Positions 33,389 through 45,672 of a DNA stretch of 64,000 nucleotides are shown here, in pieces; the first letter of the stretch is position 1; every line of letters begins with the position of its first letter. The notes beneath the pieces are model-generated. The model did not search any database. It had not been told where the DNA came from and was given only the letters and a program-made list of their open reading frames with translations. This DNA comes from Liquidambar formosana (Eukaryota > Streptophyta > Magnoliopsida > Saxifragales > Altingiaceae): contig CM077820.1 of assembly GCA_039720395.1 (NCBI GenBank), positions 56,240,196 through 56,304,195 on the forward strand, in the 5' to 3' direction. The position numbers were made by a program, and so were the translations under genes.

Positions 33389-34959
33389 GTGTTGTTTTCA
33401 CAAACCATGAGTGGAGAAAATTCCATACTTTGGTATGATGCCATGAAAGAGGAGATGGATTCCATGGCCAAGAATCAAGTTTGGGATCTCATTGAATTGC
33501 CAAATGGAGTCAAAGCCGTTGGCTGCAAATGGGTCTATAAGACCAAAAGGGATTCTTTAGGTAATGTAGAACGATATAAGGCCAGACTTGTAGCCAAGGG
33601 ATACACCCAAAAGGAGGGCATTGATTACCATGTTACCTTCTCTCCAGTATCAAAGAAGGATTCATTTAGGATAATCATGGCTTTAGTAGCTCATTTTGAC
33701 TTAGAGCTACATCAAATGGACGTGAAAACGGCCTTTCTAAATGGAGGGCTTGAAGAAGAGGTATACATGGTACAACTTGAAGGATTTCTTCAGATAAAGG
33801 AAATCACTTGGTTTGCAAGCTTAGAAAATCTATATATGGACTAAAACAAGCATCCCGTCAGTGCTATTTAAAGTTTCACGATGTTATCAGTTCATTTGGT
33901 TTTGTGGAAAACATCATTGATCAATGCATATACCTTAAGGTTAGTGGGAGCAAATACATTTTCTTAGTCCTATATGTGGATGACATTTTACTAGCAAGCA
34001 GTGATTTGGGATTACTACACGAGTCTAAACAGTTCCTAACTAAGAACTTTGATATGAAGGATTTGGGTGAAGCCTCTTATGTTATAAGCATAGAGATTCA
34101 TAGAGACATATCTCAAAGGACATTAGGATTGTCTCAAAAAGCCTACATTAACAAAGTTCTAGAAAGGTATAATATGAAGGACTGTTCACCTAGTGTAGTA
34201 CCCATTGTGAAAGGTGATAGATTCAGTTTAAGCCAATGTCCGAAAAATGCTTTGGAGAAAGCAAAGATGAAGGATACTCCCTATGCATCCACTGTTGGTA
34301 GTCTGCTTTATGCACAAGTGTGTACAAGGCCAGACATTAGTTTTGTTGTAGGGATACTAGGTAGATACCAGAGCAATCCAGGTAAAGAGTATTGGCAAGC
34401 AGCAAAGAAGGTCATGAGATACTTGCAAGGAACTAAGAACTACATGCTGACATACAAGTACTCTGACCATTTGGAAGTAGTTGGATATTCGGACTCAGAT
34501 TTTGCCGGATGCCGCGACAGTAATAAGTCCACATCAGGATATGTCTTCCTGCTTGCGGGAGGTGCTATATCTTGGAGAAGCATCAAACAGACGTTAACGA
34601 CATCATCTACTATGGAGGCAGAATTTGTTGCATGCTATGAAGCTACTACACAGGCATTGTGGTTACGTCATTTTATCACAGGGCTTAGAATTGTGGATTC
34701 TATGTCTAGGCCATTGAGAATCTACTGTGATAATTCTGCAGCTGTATTCTATTCTAAGCACAACAAAAGTGGGAGTCGAAGTAAGCACATTGACATAAAG
34801 TATTTTGTTGTGAAAGAAAATGTTCAAGAACTCAAGGTGGTCATTGAGCATATAAGATCGGAGCTCATGATTGCGGATCCCATGACAAAAGGTCTGCAGC
34901 CTCATTTGTATAAGGAACATGTGGAGCATATGGGTGTAATTAGTTCTATTAATGTTTAG
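33389..34959 (+). pseudogene. copia-2 reverse transcriptase and RNase H
   Basis: Starts inside the RT domain (MKEEMDSMAKNQVWDL), with GCKWVYKTKRD, MDVKTAFLNG (about 33716) and YVDDI (about 33973), then RNase H with GYSDSDFAGC, STMEAEF and YCDNSAAV, ending at TAG 34959. A one-base shift near 33800, just before the CKLRKSIYGLKQASRQ segment, splits it into two frames. The second, 383 codons, is fully open. It lacks gag, protease and integrase. Confidence 0.92.
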
Positions 34960-35365
34960 GCATATGTGCTCTTTTATGTGTACACCATTTGGTGAATATT
35001 GCAGAATGAAATTCATGTTTTCTTTCTATATATAATTATTTGTTTGTGCACATAAAGTATTTTATATATAGGACAGAGTATCCATTGGGATTATAAATTT
35101 GGACCCTGAATGGCTTATAAGAAGTCCATTCATAAAGAAATAAATGTCACATAAAGCACTCACTTGGAGGGAATTGATTGCATTGTAATACATGGGAGGA
35201 AATACTCACTAATTAGAGTATGTACCGCTATGATTCATGTGTTGAAACTCTCTATTTGGGTATAAGGTATTTCCACTTAAAGGGATTAAGTAGTTAACTA
35301 ATATGGCCACACTTCAGTCTAAAGTATTAATTACCCAATTGTGTCATATGGGCCAAGTGGGAGAA

Positions 35366-35812
35366 TGTTAGATGTTTTCCTTTAGAAAACTTAGTGGCCC
35401 ACATGCCACTATCCCACATCCAGTAACCCATTTGATTTCAAATTCTATTTAGTGGGTAGTTATCGAGAAGTTACAACTCTTAATCCCATAACTGTTTTTT
35501 TAGTGGATAACTTCCCATCATCTGATAACTTCCTTGATGGGAGGAAGTTATAATATATTTTACGTTGGGAACAAAAGGGTTCCTAGTCTACCAGAAAATA
35601 CAGCCTGTGATTTCCATTAAATCTCATGCATAGAGAGAGATTTGGATAGACTAGAAGACTTCTTTTGGTTGGTGATCGGAGGATTGTACGTACGGTTCGT
35701 GGTTCTCAATTTCTGCATCAAAGTATCTGTAACTTTACTTGGACAACAATGGCCGGAGGTAATTCTAAACTTCCGCTTAATTTAATATGATAATCATAAT
35801 TAATTTCCAACA
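35366..35812 (+). repeat. 3' LTR of copia-2
   Basis: The first about 205 bases match the surviving 5' LTR with few differences (for example TTATTGAGAAG against TTATCGAGAAG). The rest has no partner in the element because of the deletion. Confidence 0.88.
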
Positions 35813-36375
35813 TATTGTTCTCATTATCATTCAAAATCTTTGCTAAGGACAAATTCGGGGAAGGATCGAGTAAGGAAGAGGTATTAAGAGCATGAGTTGT
35901 GCATCCCATGGTTAACTTTTACTCGGTAAGACTTTTGCTTGCTTGTTGAGATTTTTGTTTTGCTTTTCATCCATAACCCCACCAAAATATATAGCATAAT
36001 AGATGCATTGAGATCATTTGAGAAGCTCTTGATTATTATTAGAACAAAATGTCATGAAGTATGTCCTCATTTGGATGAGGTGATGAATCATATAGGAACC
36101 ATTTAAATTTTGTAAAAGACCAAGTCATGAGGTTGAGCCCTGGTTATTTGGTTGTCATATATATATAAACCTTAGTTGAGGCAAAAATGACTCAATTTTT
36201 GTCATAAGCCCTGAGGCAAATATGACCAATTTTTTTGTTATTATTATGAATGTTATTCTTGTCCTCAACGCCTAATTCCCAAATCCAATCCATGTTTTCT
36301 GCTTTTATTTTTATTTTCTTTTTAAGGTACTAATATGGAAATTTATATATACATACTACAACAAAATAGAGTATT

Positions 36376-36712
36376 CACGACGTGCAAAACACGTCGTGAA
36401 AGACCTTTTACGACGCACATGCGCATGTCGTGTAGCGCCATGCCGTGGAAAGTCCGGACTTATTAACGACGTGCATTGTGCGTCGTAAATACTATATTGA
36501 CGACGTGCATTGTGCGTCGTAAATACCTTATTCACGACTTGCAATGTGCGTTGTAAATACCTTATTCACGACTTGCAATGTGGGTCGTAAATAACTTATT
36601 CACAACTTGGAGTGTATGTCGTGAAAACCATATCATCAGGATGCCTATATTGTTTTCGACCTACAATATGCGTCGTAAAAAAACCTTTTCACAACTTGCT
36701 TTGCACGTCATC
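36376..36712. repeat. Left subterminal hairpin array of the CACTA element
   Basis: About nine imperfect palindromes of roughly 24 bases, such as ACGACGTGCAAAACACGTCG and CGACGTGCATTGTGCGTCG, separated by short ACCTTATT-type spacers. The units decay with distance from the end. Confidence 0.85.
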
Positions 36713-36719
36713 TATAACT

Positions 36720-39700
36720 CATTTACATCAACCTTTTTATGGCATACAATGAGCACAATAAAAACTAGCTCAAATATACATATTAAAGTTTCACTTTGAT
36801 TCCTGCTTTTCAAATGGCAATAGGACATATTTATATATATTTTACAAGTTAACAAATGCAACTCCCAAAAGATCATTCATCAAAATTGTTTTTTCCTAGG
36901 TGAGTCCATAATCGATCATTAATGAATCAAAAGTTAAGACCACCATCATCTATTTATGATTTGAATATGATCCCATAAATATTCATACATTCATATAGTT
37001 TAAGTTGTTAGTCAAGTGAACTAACAAAATCCTATACATACTACAGTAAAGTAAAAAAAAAAAAAAAAATGGAATGTAACATCAAAACATGCATCTGCCA
37101 TCAGTCTCCCATGCACCATCCTCTTAGCAATACACCTCATTCTTGTCAACTATGAAACCTAGTGAGATAGCTTGACTACTGTCCTGAAACAAAAAACCAA
37201 TAATTAATATTCATTTTAATTTATCAATATCAAGAAATTTTAATAATTTTAAGAAATTGACCACAAAAAAAAGGGAACCAAACATGAAAGAACTAATTTA
37301 AAAGACCAAACACAACACCGTAAATGAAAGAACTAATTTAATAGGCCAAACACAACAACCAAAAAACAAAAATAGCCCAACAAAAAACAATCCAATAAAT
37401 ACAAAATTAGCCCATCTAAAAAGAAAGAAAAAGAGCATAAGACTACCCTACATAACAGAACAGAGAACAAGGGCAAATTTGAAAACAAGAGAGATTATAA
37501 AAGCCATTGACACCAGAGCAATAAAAGCCAGCACAAAGTCCTCGAAACCCTCAATGTAATCCCTGCTAATGCACTGCGAATCCAACCATTGAGATAAGGA
37601 AAGCCCAACCCAAGCACACCAAAAAGAGAAGACAACTTCCAAGCAAAGTTTCCCACAAAGCTATCAAAATAACTAGAAACCATCCTATTAGTTTAATTCC
37701 TAACAACCCCAGCAACAACAATGTTTAACCAAACTCAACCAACAAACGTATTAGAATAGAAAATTATGTAAAAAAAAATTATATCAATCAATGCTATTGA
37801 TATATGTAACTATTAAAACAGGAAACAAGCCGTACGTTATAGTTGGAAGAGTTACCTAGTTTAAAGAAACCTACTTTAACTCCATGAGAGACATCGCTCT
37901 TGATAGATATATTTAAGGACCAACTGTGACAAAAAATTGAAAAGAGGAAAAAGAAGCAAAACAGAATTGCACCTAACAATACACAAAATGTTTAAAGAGA
38001 AGTTTACAGTACACAAAATGTTTAAACTCCGACAGCATAAAGGAGAAAACAGAGAATCTACAAAGCAAAAAGGTAGCTAGACCAAGCATCAAAAGAAACT
38101 AAAAAGCTTAAAGAGATGTTTACAAGAAAATAGAATACTATTATTAGTTAAGTTTGATGTCCTAGAACTAGGATTAGTATCTTTATTTGTTTTAGTAATT
38201 AATTTTATACTCTTGTTTGATTTCTTAACATGTACTATACAGTCAGTCTATCAAGGATGGTCCACTAAATCTACAAGAGTGGTTTCAAGTTAAAAGTATG
38301 ACTAAACATTCCAAACATAGCCATAGAATAGTACCACCCTTTATTATAAGAACATGATTTTTTTTAATGAAGTACATAAAAAAAATAATAGGAATTAGTT
38401 TAGTAGGATAGCAATATGACTCAACATCCAAGCTAGGCAAGTAAAATTTAATTAATCATATGATGTTTGGGGTGATGGATGCACCAATCAATTGAAACTA
38501 GAATGTTAGATGCTTAGCTTTCAAGTGTAAAATGTGTATAGAAGTTAACAGTTAGATGAGTGTAAAATGTGTATTAAAAACACAAGTGGGAGGTGGCGGT
38601 GCAACATCACTACCACGCGAGCTTATCTTAAGTACTCTCTTCTTAGCAAAGGATGTGTGTGTGTTTTGCGAGTTGCGATTAGCCATTAAACACCTTTCTC
38701 ACCATCCAATACGTATGGTCGGTGAGAGAGAAGATGCGAGGACTCAACATGAACTGTCGACTTCAATCCTAGTTCTCAATCAGATTTGAGAACAATCAAT
38801 TTAAACTAAATTTGTGAATTCAAACTCTTATTAACAATGGGATAAAACCATACAAATTAGAAATGTAAATTTATAACTAATTATATAATCAATCAAATTT
38901 AACTACAACAAAATAAGAGTTTAGTGACTAATCGCAAGCCATAAAATGAGGGGAAAATCAGTACAACAAACAGCTCCAAACACCAACCCCACGACCACAT
39001 TACCTTAAAATCTTGTCTAGCAAGTTTGGCAAGCTTCTCGCTCCACTATGAAGCTAACTGTTATGATGTTTTTGCATATTTCCCCCCATAAGACATGTCA
39101 TAGGAAGAATGAATTGCAAATGCTCTAGAAAGAGTGTCAGTTAATCTTCAAAACCAATAATAAAACAAACTAACATGTAGAACTATAAGAAAATAAAACA
39201 GTCCCATTACAAGTTCAAAATTTATATAATTTTTTTCCCTGTTAGAGGGGTTTTGCATGTGTTACAACATCAACAATCCAACAAAACTGGTGCGTACAAT
39301 TTTGTTAGGCTAGTGGAGCATTGCATATGTTTTTGTCCTGCTAGTGGGGTATTTAAATAATGTTTTGTTCTTTTGTTACTAATTTTTTAATTTCATTAGA
39401 TGGGTAGTGGTTTTCATATTAACCAGTTGAATTTACAGAACACAATTAAAATCCTTAGTTTGAAAATCCATATCTAGGGATTTTTATAAAATATAAGTTC
39501 AGACACAAAATTCTTTTATACTACGTCTGATTCGTACAAGGTAACAAAATTCTATCCAAAAGTGGATAGTCTATGAGACCGTGGATTTATAAAAGATGAA
39601 TCAGAATTTTGCAATTGCATACAAAAGTGGATAGTCTATGGGAGACTTCAATATTTTGCTTCAGTTGTGCCATTATCGATTAACTATCTTTACAATCCTA

Positions 39701-42400
39701 TACTTTACATACCCTTATATCTAGCTAAATGCTTCCCTGCTTTTAATTTAAGACTTGGAATTGCATACACGAGTAATTAGTCCGAAAACAAACACATGTG
39801 AACACACAATCACATACATATATTCTACTTTAAATTTAGTAGAACCTAGATAACTAACATGTGGTGATAAGTCTACAAAAAACAGGAAATATATGGATTG
39901 GGCTAAGAACCTTCTGATGTAATAAGTTTTTATGAGGCGTTTTAACAAACATGTGGTGATAAGTCTACAAAAAAACCTAAAATCATAATAAAGTCAAATG
40001 ACTGCATATGTTCTTCTAGCATTGATAGAATCCTTAATATATTATGAATATGAGCTTGCCCTATTAGTTCCCATACCCTCTGGCCTTAAGCCTTATCAAA
40101 GAAAACCTTTATAATAACACATACTTATCATAACATAAACTCAATTGAGAGAGACTCACGTGGAGGTATTTTGCTTAATGGCAAAAAAAATTATTACCAA
40201 TAAAGCCATAGAAAGCTCCCACAGCATTGAGATCTAGCAATGCTCTTCCCCCTTTTCCTTGCATAATTATCTCCTTGAGATCTGACATTGAGATCTAGTT
40301 GCTGGAGTTGTGGAACCCAAAATTCATTTGACTCTTGCAAGCTGTGCAACCATGGATCTATTATAACAGGTTTGGCTCTGTGATATACATATGGAGATCA
40401 ATAAAAAGCATTTTCTGATCAAAACTGTAGTTCAACCAACAAAATGTGTGTTGCTTTTAAAATATAGTTCACAACAAAACTTTATTCACACAAAATACGA
40501 GAAATACAAGATATTGGAATCAAGCTCGAAACAAACCTCAAGAAGAAAGGGACCTATGGGAGCGAGACCACATCCCAAACCTAGTAAAAAACCTGAAATT
40601 ATAAATTTTGAATTTCTTATAGTTGGTAAATCTTCATATCTCACTAAAACTCCTACAATCTACCATGATTTTGGTTCCCATGATAACAGGAGGGACCATT
40701 GACCAGTCATTCCAATGGCACTAGGAAGCAAACCAAATGAGTTCAATACAAGAGATTCAAGCATACCTTGTGCAATCTCCAAAAAAAATTGTCCTCGATC
40801 TATTCCGCATACCTACAAGAATCATGCCAATTGGAGATTATATTACAAGATAAAAAATTTAAGAAAATTTCTACAATTTAAGAAAATTTCTACAATTTTC
40901 AAACGAAATCCAATGGAAATAAGTACCTATGCGTACCTTATCTATATCTATTACCATCTTCAAGCTACATATACTACCAAAATGTCACCAAAGTGATATA
41001 TGGTTATACATATATAGAAGCAAATTTTAAGAATGACATTGAAATCATGAATATGGATTAGGATTAGTGCGCCTACGCTACACATCATTAAGGGATAGTT
41101 GTACATATATACAAGATATTGTAAATTGATGAGTGTCCAATTCCGTGGTTCTTATTGATTTATTAAAGTCTAACCCTGCCTGCTACCAATTATAATATTT
41201 ATGGCCTATCAATTTCATCAAACTCCAAAGAAATCACCCAACAATGACTCCAAAAACAGCTCCCCAAGGCACCCATGGAAAACCAAAGCATATTCAACAA
41301 CCTGAGAAGAATATAGCCAATTTCACAAAAGCTACACAAACTCCAAAGATTACAAAATCAATCTTTTGTTCCCAATAATTTTGTAGAAATTCAGCAAGGT
41401 GTAGGGTTGGGGTTAGGGTTTAAAAGAAAAATAAGCTAGAGAGGAGAGAGGGGAGATATAACGAAGGAGAGGAGAGTGTGGGTTACAGCCGGGACAAATA
41501 AATTTGTTGGGATTACCTCTGCAAAACCAGAGGGAAAAAAAAAATACATAAACCATAATCCAAAGCAAGGAAAATCCATAAATCCAGAGTAAAATATTCC
41601 ACAAAAAAACCTAGAGAAATATATGTGTACATACATAACGCAGAAAATTTGGACCCAAATGCATATCAACAAAAATGTGGATGCCAATCAACAAAAATAG
41701 AAAAAAATGCATAGATCGGAAAAATACAAGGTTGGTTTGCAAAAATAAAAAAAGATACACAAATTCTACCCCAAAAATTAAGGCTAAATGGAAAAGAAAA
41801 AATGAACATAAAAAATCATAAAAAAATGCACCTCAACAAGACATGATATGGATGTCAATCAACAAAAAGAAAAAAGAAACACGACAAAAGCGCAAAATGC
41901 CCTAGTTCACAATCAGATTAAGATGGAGAGATATATCGTATAGTTGACTTCCATGAAAGAGAAGATGCGAGGAGTCATGAACCATCAACTTCTGATGTGA
42001 AAGAGAAAATGCCCTAGTTCACAATTAGATTTGAGAGCCATCAGATTTTTGAGGAAGAGGATGAGAGGATGAGAGAATAAGGGATTGTGAGTGAGAATAA
42101 TCGATACATACCGATCAGATTTGGGGGGAAAAAGTTTGCCCTAGAGTTCAGAAAATCAGATGACATTAAAAAGGAGTGTATTTGTGCGAAATGGAAAGGT
42201 AAAGCCCTCCAAGACATCTCCGTCACCTCCCGTGTCGCTGATCTCCAGTCGGATCTCTGACCATATCCTTTCTCAATCTTTCCCTTATCCCTTCCCTCTC
42301 CAAAACAAAAGAAAAGGAAAGGTAAAGCACCACCAAAAAAAAAGGGGGAGAGAGTAAAATTTCGTAGTTTGAGAGGCAAAATGCCCGCTAAAATTTTCGT
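36720..42400. other. Interior of the CACTA element, no recognised gene
   Basis: Largely AT-rich. Short frames at 37448-37690 (minus, hydrophobic, possibly a captured fragment), 38556-38789 (plus) and 40391-40996 (plus) match nothing I know. Some pieces repeat, for example AAGAGAAGATGCGAGGA at about 38726 and 41956, and AACATGTGGTGATAAGTCTA at about 39858 and 39947. These suggest internal duplication. Confidence 0.5.
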
Positions 42401-42408
42401 GGGTTTTA

Positions 42409-42805
42409 ACGACGTGTTATACACGTCGTAAATATGCTAATCTCGGGGCATCATCTATTCGTGGGTGTGCTCTGTTTTTTTTACGATGTGCTTTGCACGT
42501 CATAAATAGGCATTTCTCGCTATAGCATTTACGACGCGCAAAACACTTCGTAAATATGCTAATCTTGGGACATCATATATTCGTGGGTGTGATCTCTTTT
42601 TTACGACGTGCTTTGCACTTCGTAAATAGGCATTTCTTGCTATAGCATTTACGATGCGCAAAACACGTCGTAAAAAATGTCATTGATGGCGTGCTTTTTT
42701 TGTATGCCGTGAATTTTGTCTATATGGGGTCTTTTAACGACATGCCAAATAAACACATCGTAAAAGACCCATATTAACGACTTGCAAACATGCAAGTCGT
42801 AAAAA
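42409..42805. repeat. Right subterminal hairpin array of the CACTA element
   Basis: About eight palindromes, such as ACGACGTGTTATACACGTCG and ACGACTTGCAAACATGCAAG, in TTT-AAATA contexts. Two variants alternate (GTGCTTTGCAC and GCGCAAAACAC), with a repeated spacer ending TTCGTGGGTGTG. Confidence 0.85.
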
Positions 42806-42823
42806 CTCACTTTTGTTGTAGTG

Positions 42824-44219
42824 AAATTTGCTATTGAGAAAATTCAAAAACATTATCCTTCCCCAAAAAGCATTTTAGCTGCAAGGGTTTATGTTAAAAA
42901 GTCCATGCTTGAAAATGCTTTGCCTATGAGGTGGATAGATCGTATAAGAAAAATTATTGGCTCCTACCGTTGTACATTATGTTTTGTTTGCATAATATCC
43001 TGGACAACTAATTATTGTCATATCACATGAATTATCATCCAAACAAAGGGTATCCCAAGCCATTAGACCCAGACTAATCGAGCTGTGATGCATAAATCAC
43101 CTACAAGCCTTTGCACTAGGTTCTTTTACAAATAGTGGTACACGAAAAGACTTCTAAAACAACTTAGTTGACCAATTATCCCTAAAATAATTTGATTTTT
43201 TTTAAGGATCAAAGCATTGCAAATAATTTCCCCTTAATTACTACAAATATGAAACAATCAAGGACGGAGGTCCTTCTTGAACCAAGGAACAAGCATAATA
43301 TAATATAATATAATATAATAATAATAATATATTGTTGCTTTTAAGAAATGGGCGAGTACGCATATTTCTTTTTGTGAGCTTTTTGGTATAAAAATAGTAT
43401 TAGTATTAAGCAAAATTATGAGGCATTGATATGTTGGGAGATAGAGGGATAGTTTGGGAATTGTGGAAAGTATAAATTGGAGTGGGAGTGCGAGAATGCC
43501 AAAGGAGAGTGTGAATAGCCATGGCCTAAATATAACTAATTTCATTTCACATTTTTTGATACTCTAGTTTAAACACAAACGTACTATCATTAAGAATTTT
43601 ATTATAAATCTAATTATATTAAGGCTGCTGTTTGAATGTGTAAAGTTTATTCACCAAGCTGTTTTTTACTTGGATAGTATGGTAGTTTCGGGAGAATTAT
43701 CATTTTATTTTAATCATTTATTTCAAATCAAAATCAACATTTTATTAATCAATTGAAAAATTGTGCTAGCTTTATGCATCTTTTATTTATTATTATTTTT
43801 TTTCACTTCCCATTATTTTTTATTTTATTCCATTTAAACTAAGTAGAGAAAATGACCTTAATCCACAGCTAAACCATTTTTTTTTTCAAAAATATATAAA
43901 TGTACAACAGACATGCATCATGCATGTGCATGGAATTAAGATGGAACGAGTTCCATGTTATCACTTTAACGGTTCCTGAGTTCTGACTTTAGACTTCTGA
44001 ATTCGTATTAAAAGCAAAAGAAGTTGCAACAATAATTTAATCATTGTATAAAAAGCCAAAAAAAGTATTTTCATAGTTTTTAAAGTATTTTCACATATTT
44101 TTAAGTATTTTTCACTATTTCAAATGCATTTTCATAATTTTCAATATAATGTTTGGATTATTAATTATAACTTAAAATATATCCTTAATCATACATTAAA
44201 AAAACCCATAAATAAAAAA
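42824..44219. other. Intergenic sequence
   Basis: No supported gene. A TAATA microsatellite lies at about 43294-43332. A plus-strand frame at 42821-43030 starts in the transposon end and matches nothing I recognise. Confidence 0.55.
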
Positions 44220-44357
44220 ATAAAAGTAGGGGATGTGCACTCGCTTCGCTTGGATTCGACCACAAAGTGACAAAACGATATATTAAGATGGCCGCCAGGA
44301 CTCCACTAAATAATATCCACCCTAGATCGAACTTGATCTCCCCTGCCTCTCTCAACC

Positions 44358-44466
44358 ATGTTGCACCACCCCTCTTCCCACCGGCGCACCCTTCTCCCCG
44401 ATCGCTTACTCCCCCACCGGCCAACCACTTTGTCGTCAGATCTGTGCTTTGCACATATGAATCAAG
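44358..44466 (+). other. First-exon-like module, copy 2
   Basis: ATG at 44358 opens MLHHPSSHRRTLLPDRLLPH and runs to AATCAAG followed by GTACCAG. The start, the arginine-rich middle and the donor-like end match copy 1. The leader before it (GATCTCCCCTGCCTCTCTCAACC) is also similar. Confidence 0.4.
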
Positions 44467-45281
44467 GTACCAGTTCTTTCTCTTTAAAACTCTAGTTTTT
44501 GTCATAAAAAGAAAAGATTGATTCTCCTCCTCCTCCTCCTCTCCTGCCTTTTTCAGCCGTCTGTGGCTGTGGTTGTATACTTATATCTGGACCGTCCATT
44601 GTTTTTCTTAGGTGGGGACCCACATCTGGTGGGAGTAGGATGATTACATGGACGGCCTACGGTTAGACTTGTTTTGACAATTAATGGGGTCGGTAGGGAA
44701 TGGGTGAAGGAGATCATAGCTAGTCACCGTTAATGATAGATGATGAGTGGCTGATGCGAGTAGGAGAGATTTTTTAACATGCACGCGCATCCACCAAGTT
44801 CTTTGTGAGTAGACTTATTTTTGTCCTACCCTCCAATGTGATGGGTCAGACGACCACTCTGTTCCAAAAATTAAGATACAACTAGTTGTATACTATCATT
44901 GTCAACTTAATGGTGGGCAAAGTGTAATTTAAAAATAGTACTTCTGAGTCAGTCCTGAGTTTTGACTCCGTAATTAAAGCGAAAAGTGAAATCCAAAGAA
45001 CTGTAAAAAGTAAACTGTGAAAAGTAAAAGTGGGGACAGGTACTCGATTGGCTTCCACCACAAAACGTCAAGAATGCAGCTACCATCAATATCCACCGTA
45101 GATATATGTTAAATCCAACGGTCCTAACTCCTAATCTTAGCCTCGTGACACCACCTACTCTATTATTCAATACGAAGACCAAACTAATGGATTGGCCCAG
45201 ACCAAACTAATGGATTGGCCCTAGTTTCCACCCCCACCACCACTGTCCTCTCATTTTCTTCGTCTTCTCAGGCTCTTGACC

Positions 45282-45365
45282 ATGTTGCATCCTTCTTCCA
45301 ACTATCGGCCAACCCTTCTCTCCGACCTGTCTCTGATCACCGTCCGACCGGGTTGCTGGCCAGGT
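45282..45365 (+). other. First-exon-like module, copy 3
   Basis: ATG at 45282 opens MLHPSSNYRPTLLSDLSLIT. Its 3' part is displaced: the CAGATCTATGCTATACAGATC block that ends the module reappears at about 45460-45482 after an AT-rich interruption. Confidence 0.38.
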
Positions 45366-45508
45366 CTTCCCCCTTTATATAAATATATATATTTACATAA
45401 ATTTTTTCTCTTTTTTTTTTCCCCAAGGGAGCATGTGTTTTGTTAAAACGTGGGACAACAGATCTATGCTATACAGATCTGAACTATCTTCAACCTCGGG
45501 CGTCAACC

Positions 45509-45672
45509 ATGTTGCGCCCCTCTAGCTGTCAGTCGAACCTTCTCTCCGACTGGCTTCCGTTCACCGTTCGGCCAGATATTTTCTTTATCCCCCGAAAGGG
45601 ATTATTGTTGAATATTTTGTTTATGTGAAGACGTGGGACGACAGATCCATGCTATGCAGATCTGAGTTATAG
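45509..45672 (+). other. First-exon-like module, copy 4
   Basis: ATG at 45509 opens MLRPSSCQSNLLSDWLPFTV. The ending block CAGATCCATGCTATGCAGATC at about 45640 is followed by ATAG-GTATGA, a donor-like site. Copies 3 and 4 form a tandem pair with a period of about 230 bases. Confidence 0.38.

Larger units (their letters stand above)
33143..35812 (+). mobile_element. Ty1/copia element with large internal deletion (copia-2)
   Basis: A partial 5' LTR (33143 to about 33383) is joined directly to reverse transcriptase. Gag, protease, integrase and the rest of the 5' LTR are missing. The 3' LTR is 35366-35812 (447 bases, TGTTAGATGT to TTTCCAACA), preceded by the purine tract CCAAGTGGGAGAA. Flanks TATTA (33138-33142) and TATTG (35813-35817) agree at four of five bases. 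The partial 5' LTR also has an 88-base-spaced internal duplication. It belongs to a different copia lineage from copia-1 (YVDDI, longer LTR). Confidence 0.88.
36354..42823. mobile_element. CACTA (En/Spm-type) transposon, non-autonomous, about 6.5 kb
   Basis: The right end is TTTTGTTGTAGTG and the left end TACTACAACAAAA, which is the CACTACAACAAAA terminus with its first C changed to T. Just inside each end are arrays of hairpin repeats built on ACGACGTGC, as expected for CACTA subterminal transposase-binding regions. Flanking triplets are ACA (left) and AAA (right), so the 3-bp duplication is imperfect. I see no transposase. The interior holds only short unrecognised frames and may contain captured or nested sequence. 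Confidence 0.85.

Noticed and set aside
42041..42424. 127-codon minus-strand frame at the CACTA right end
   Set aside because: Ends in the subterminal hairpin array and matches no family I know; composition is low complexity.
43405..43520. Possible MITE sharing GAATAGCC words with 29.75 kb
   Set aside because: Similarity is short and no terminal repeat pair or target duplication could be set.
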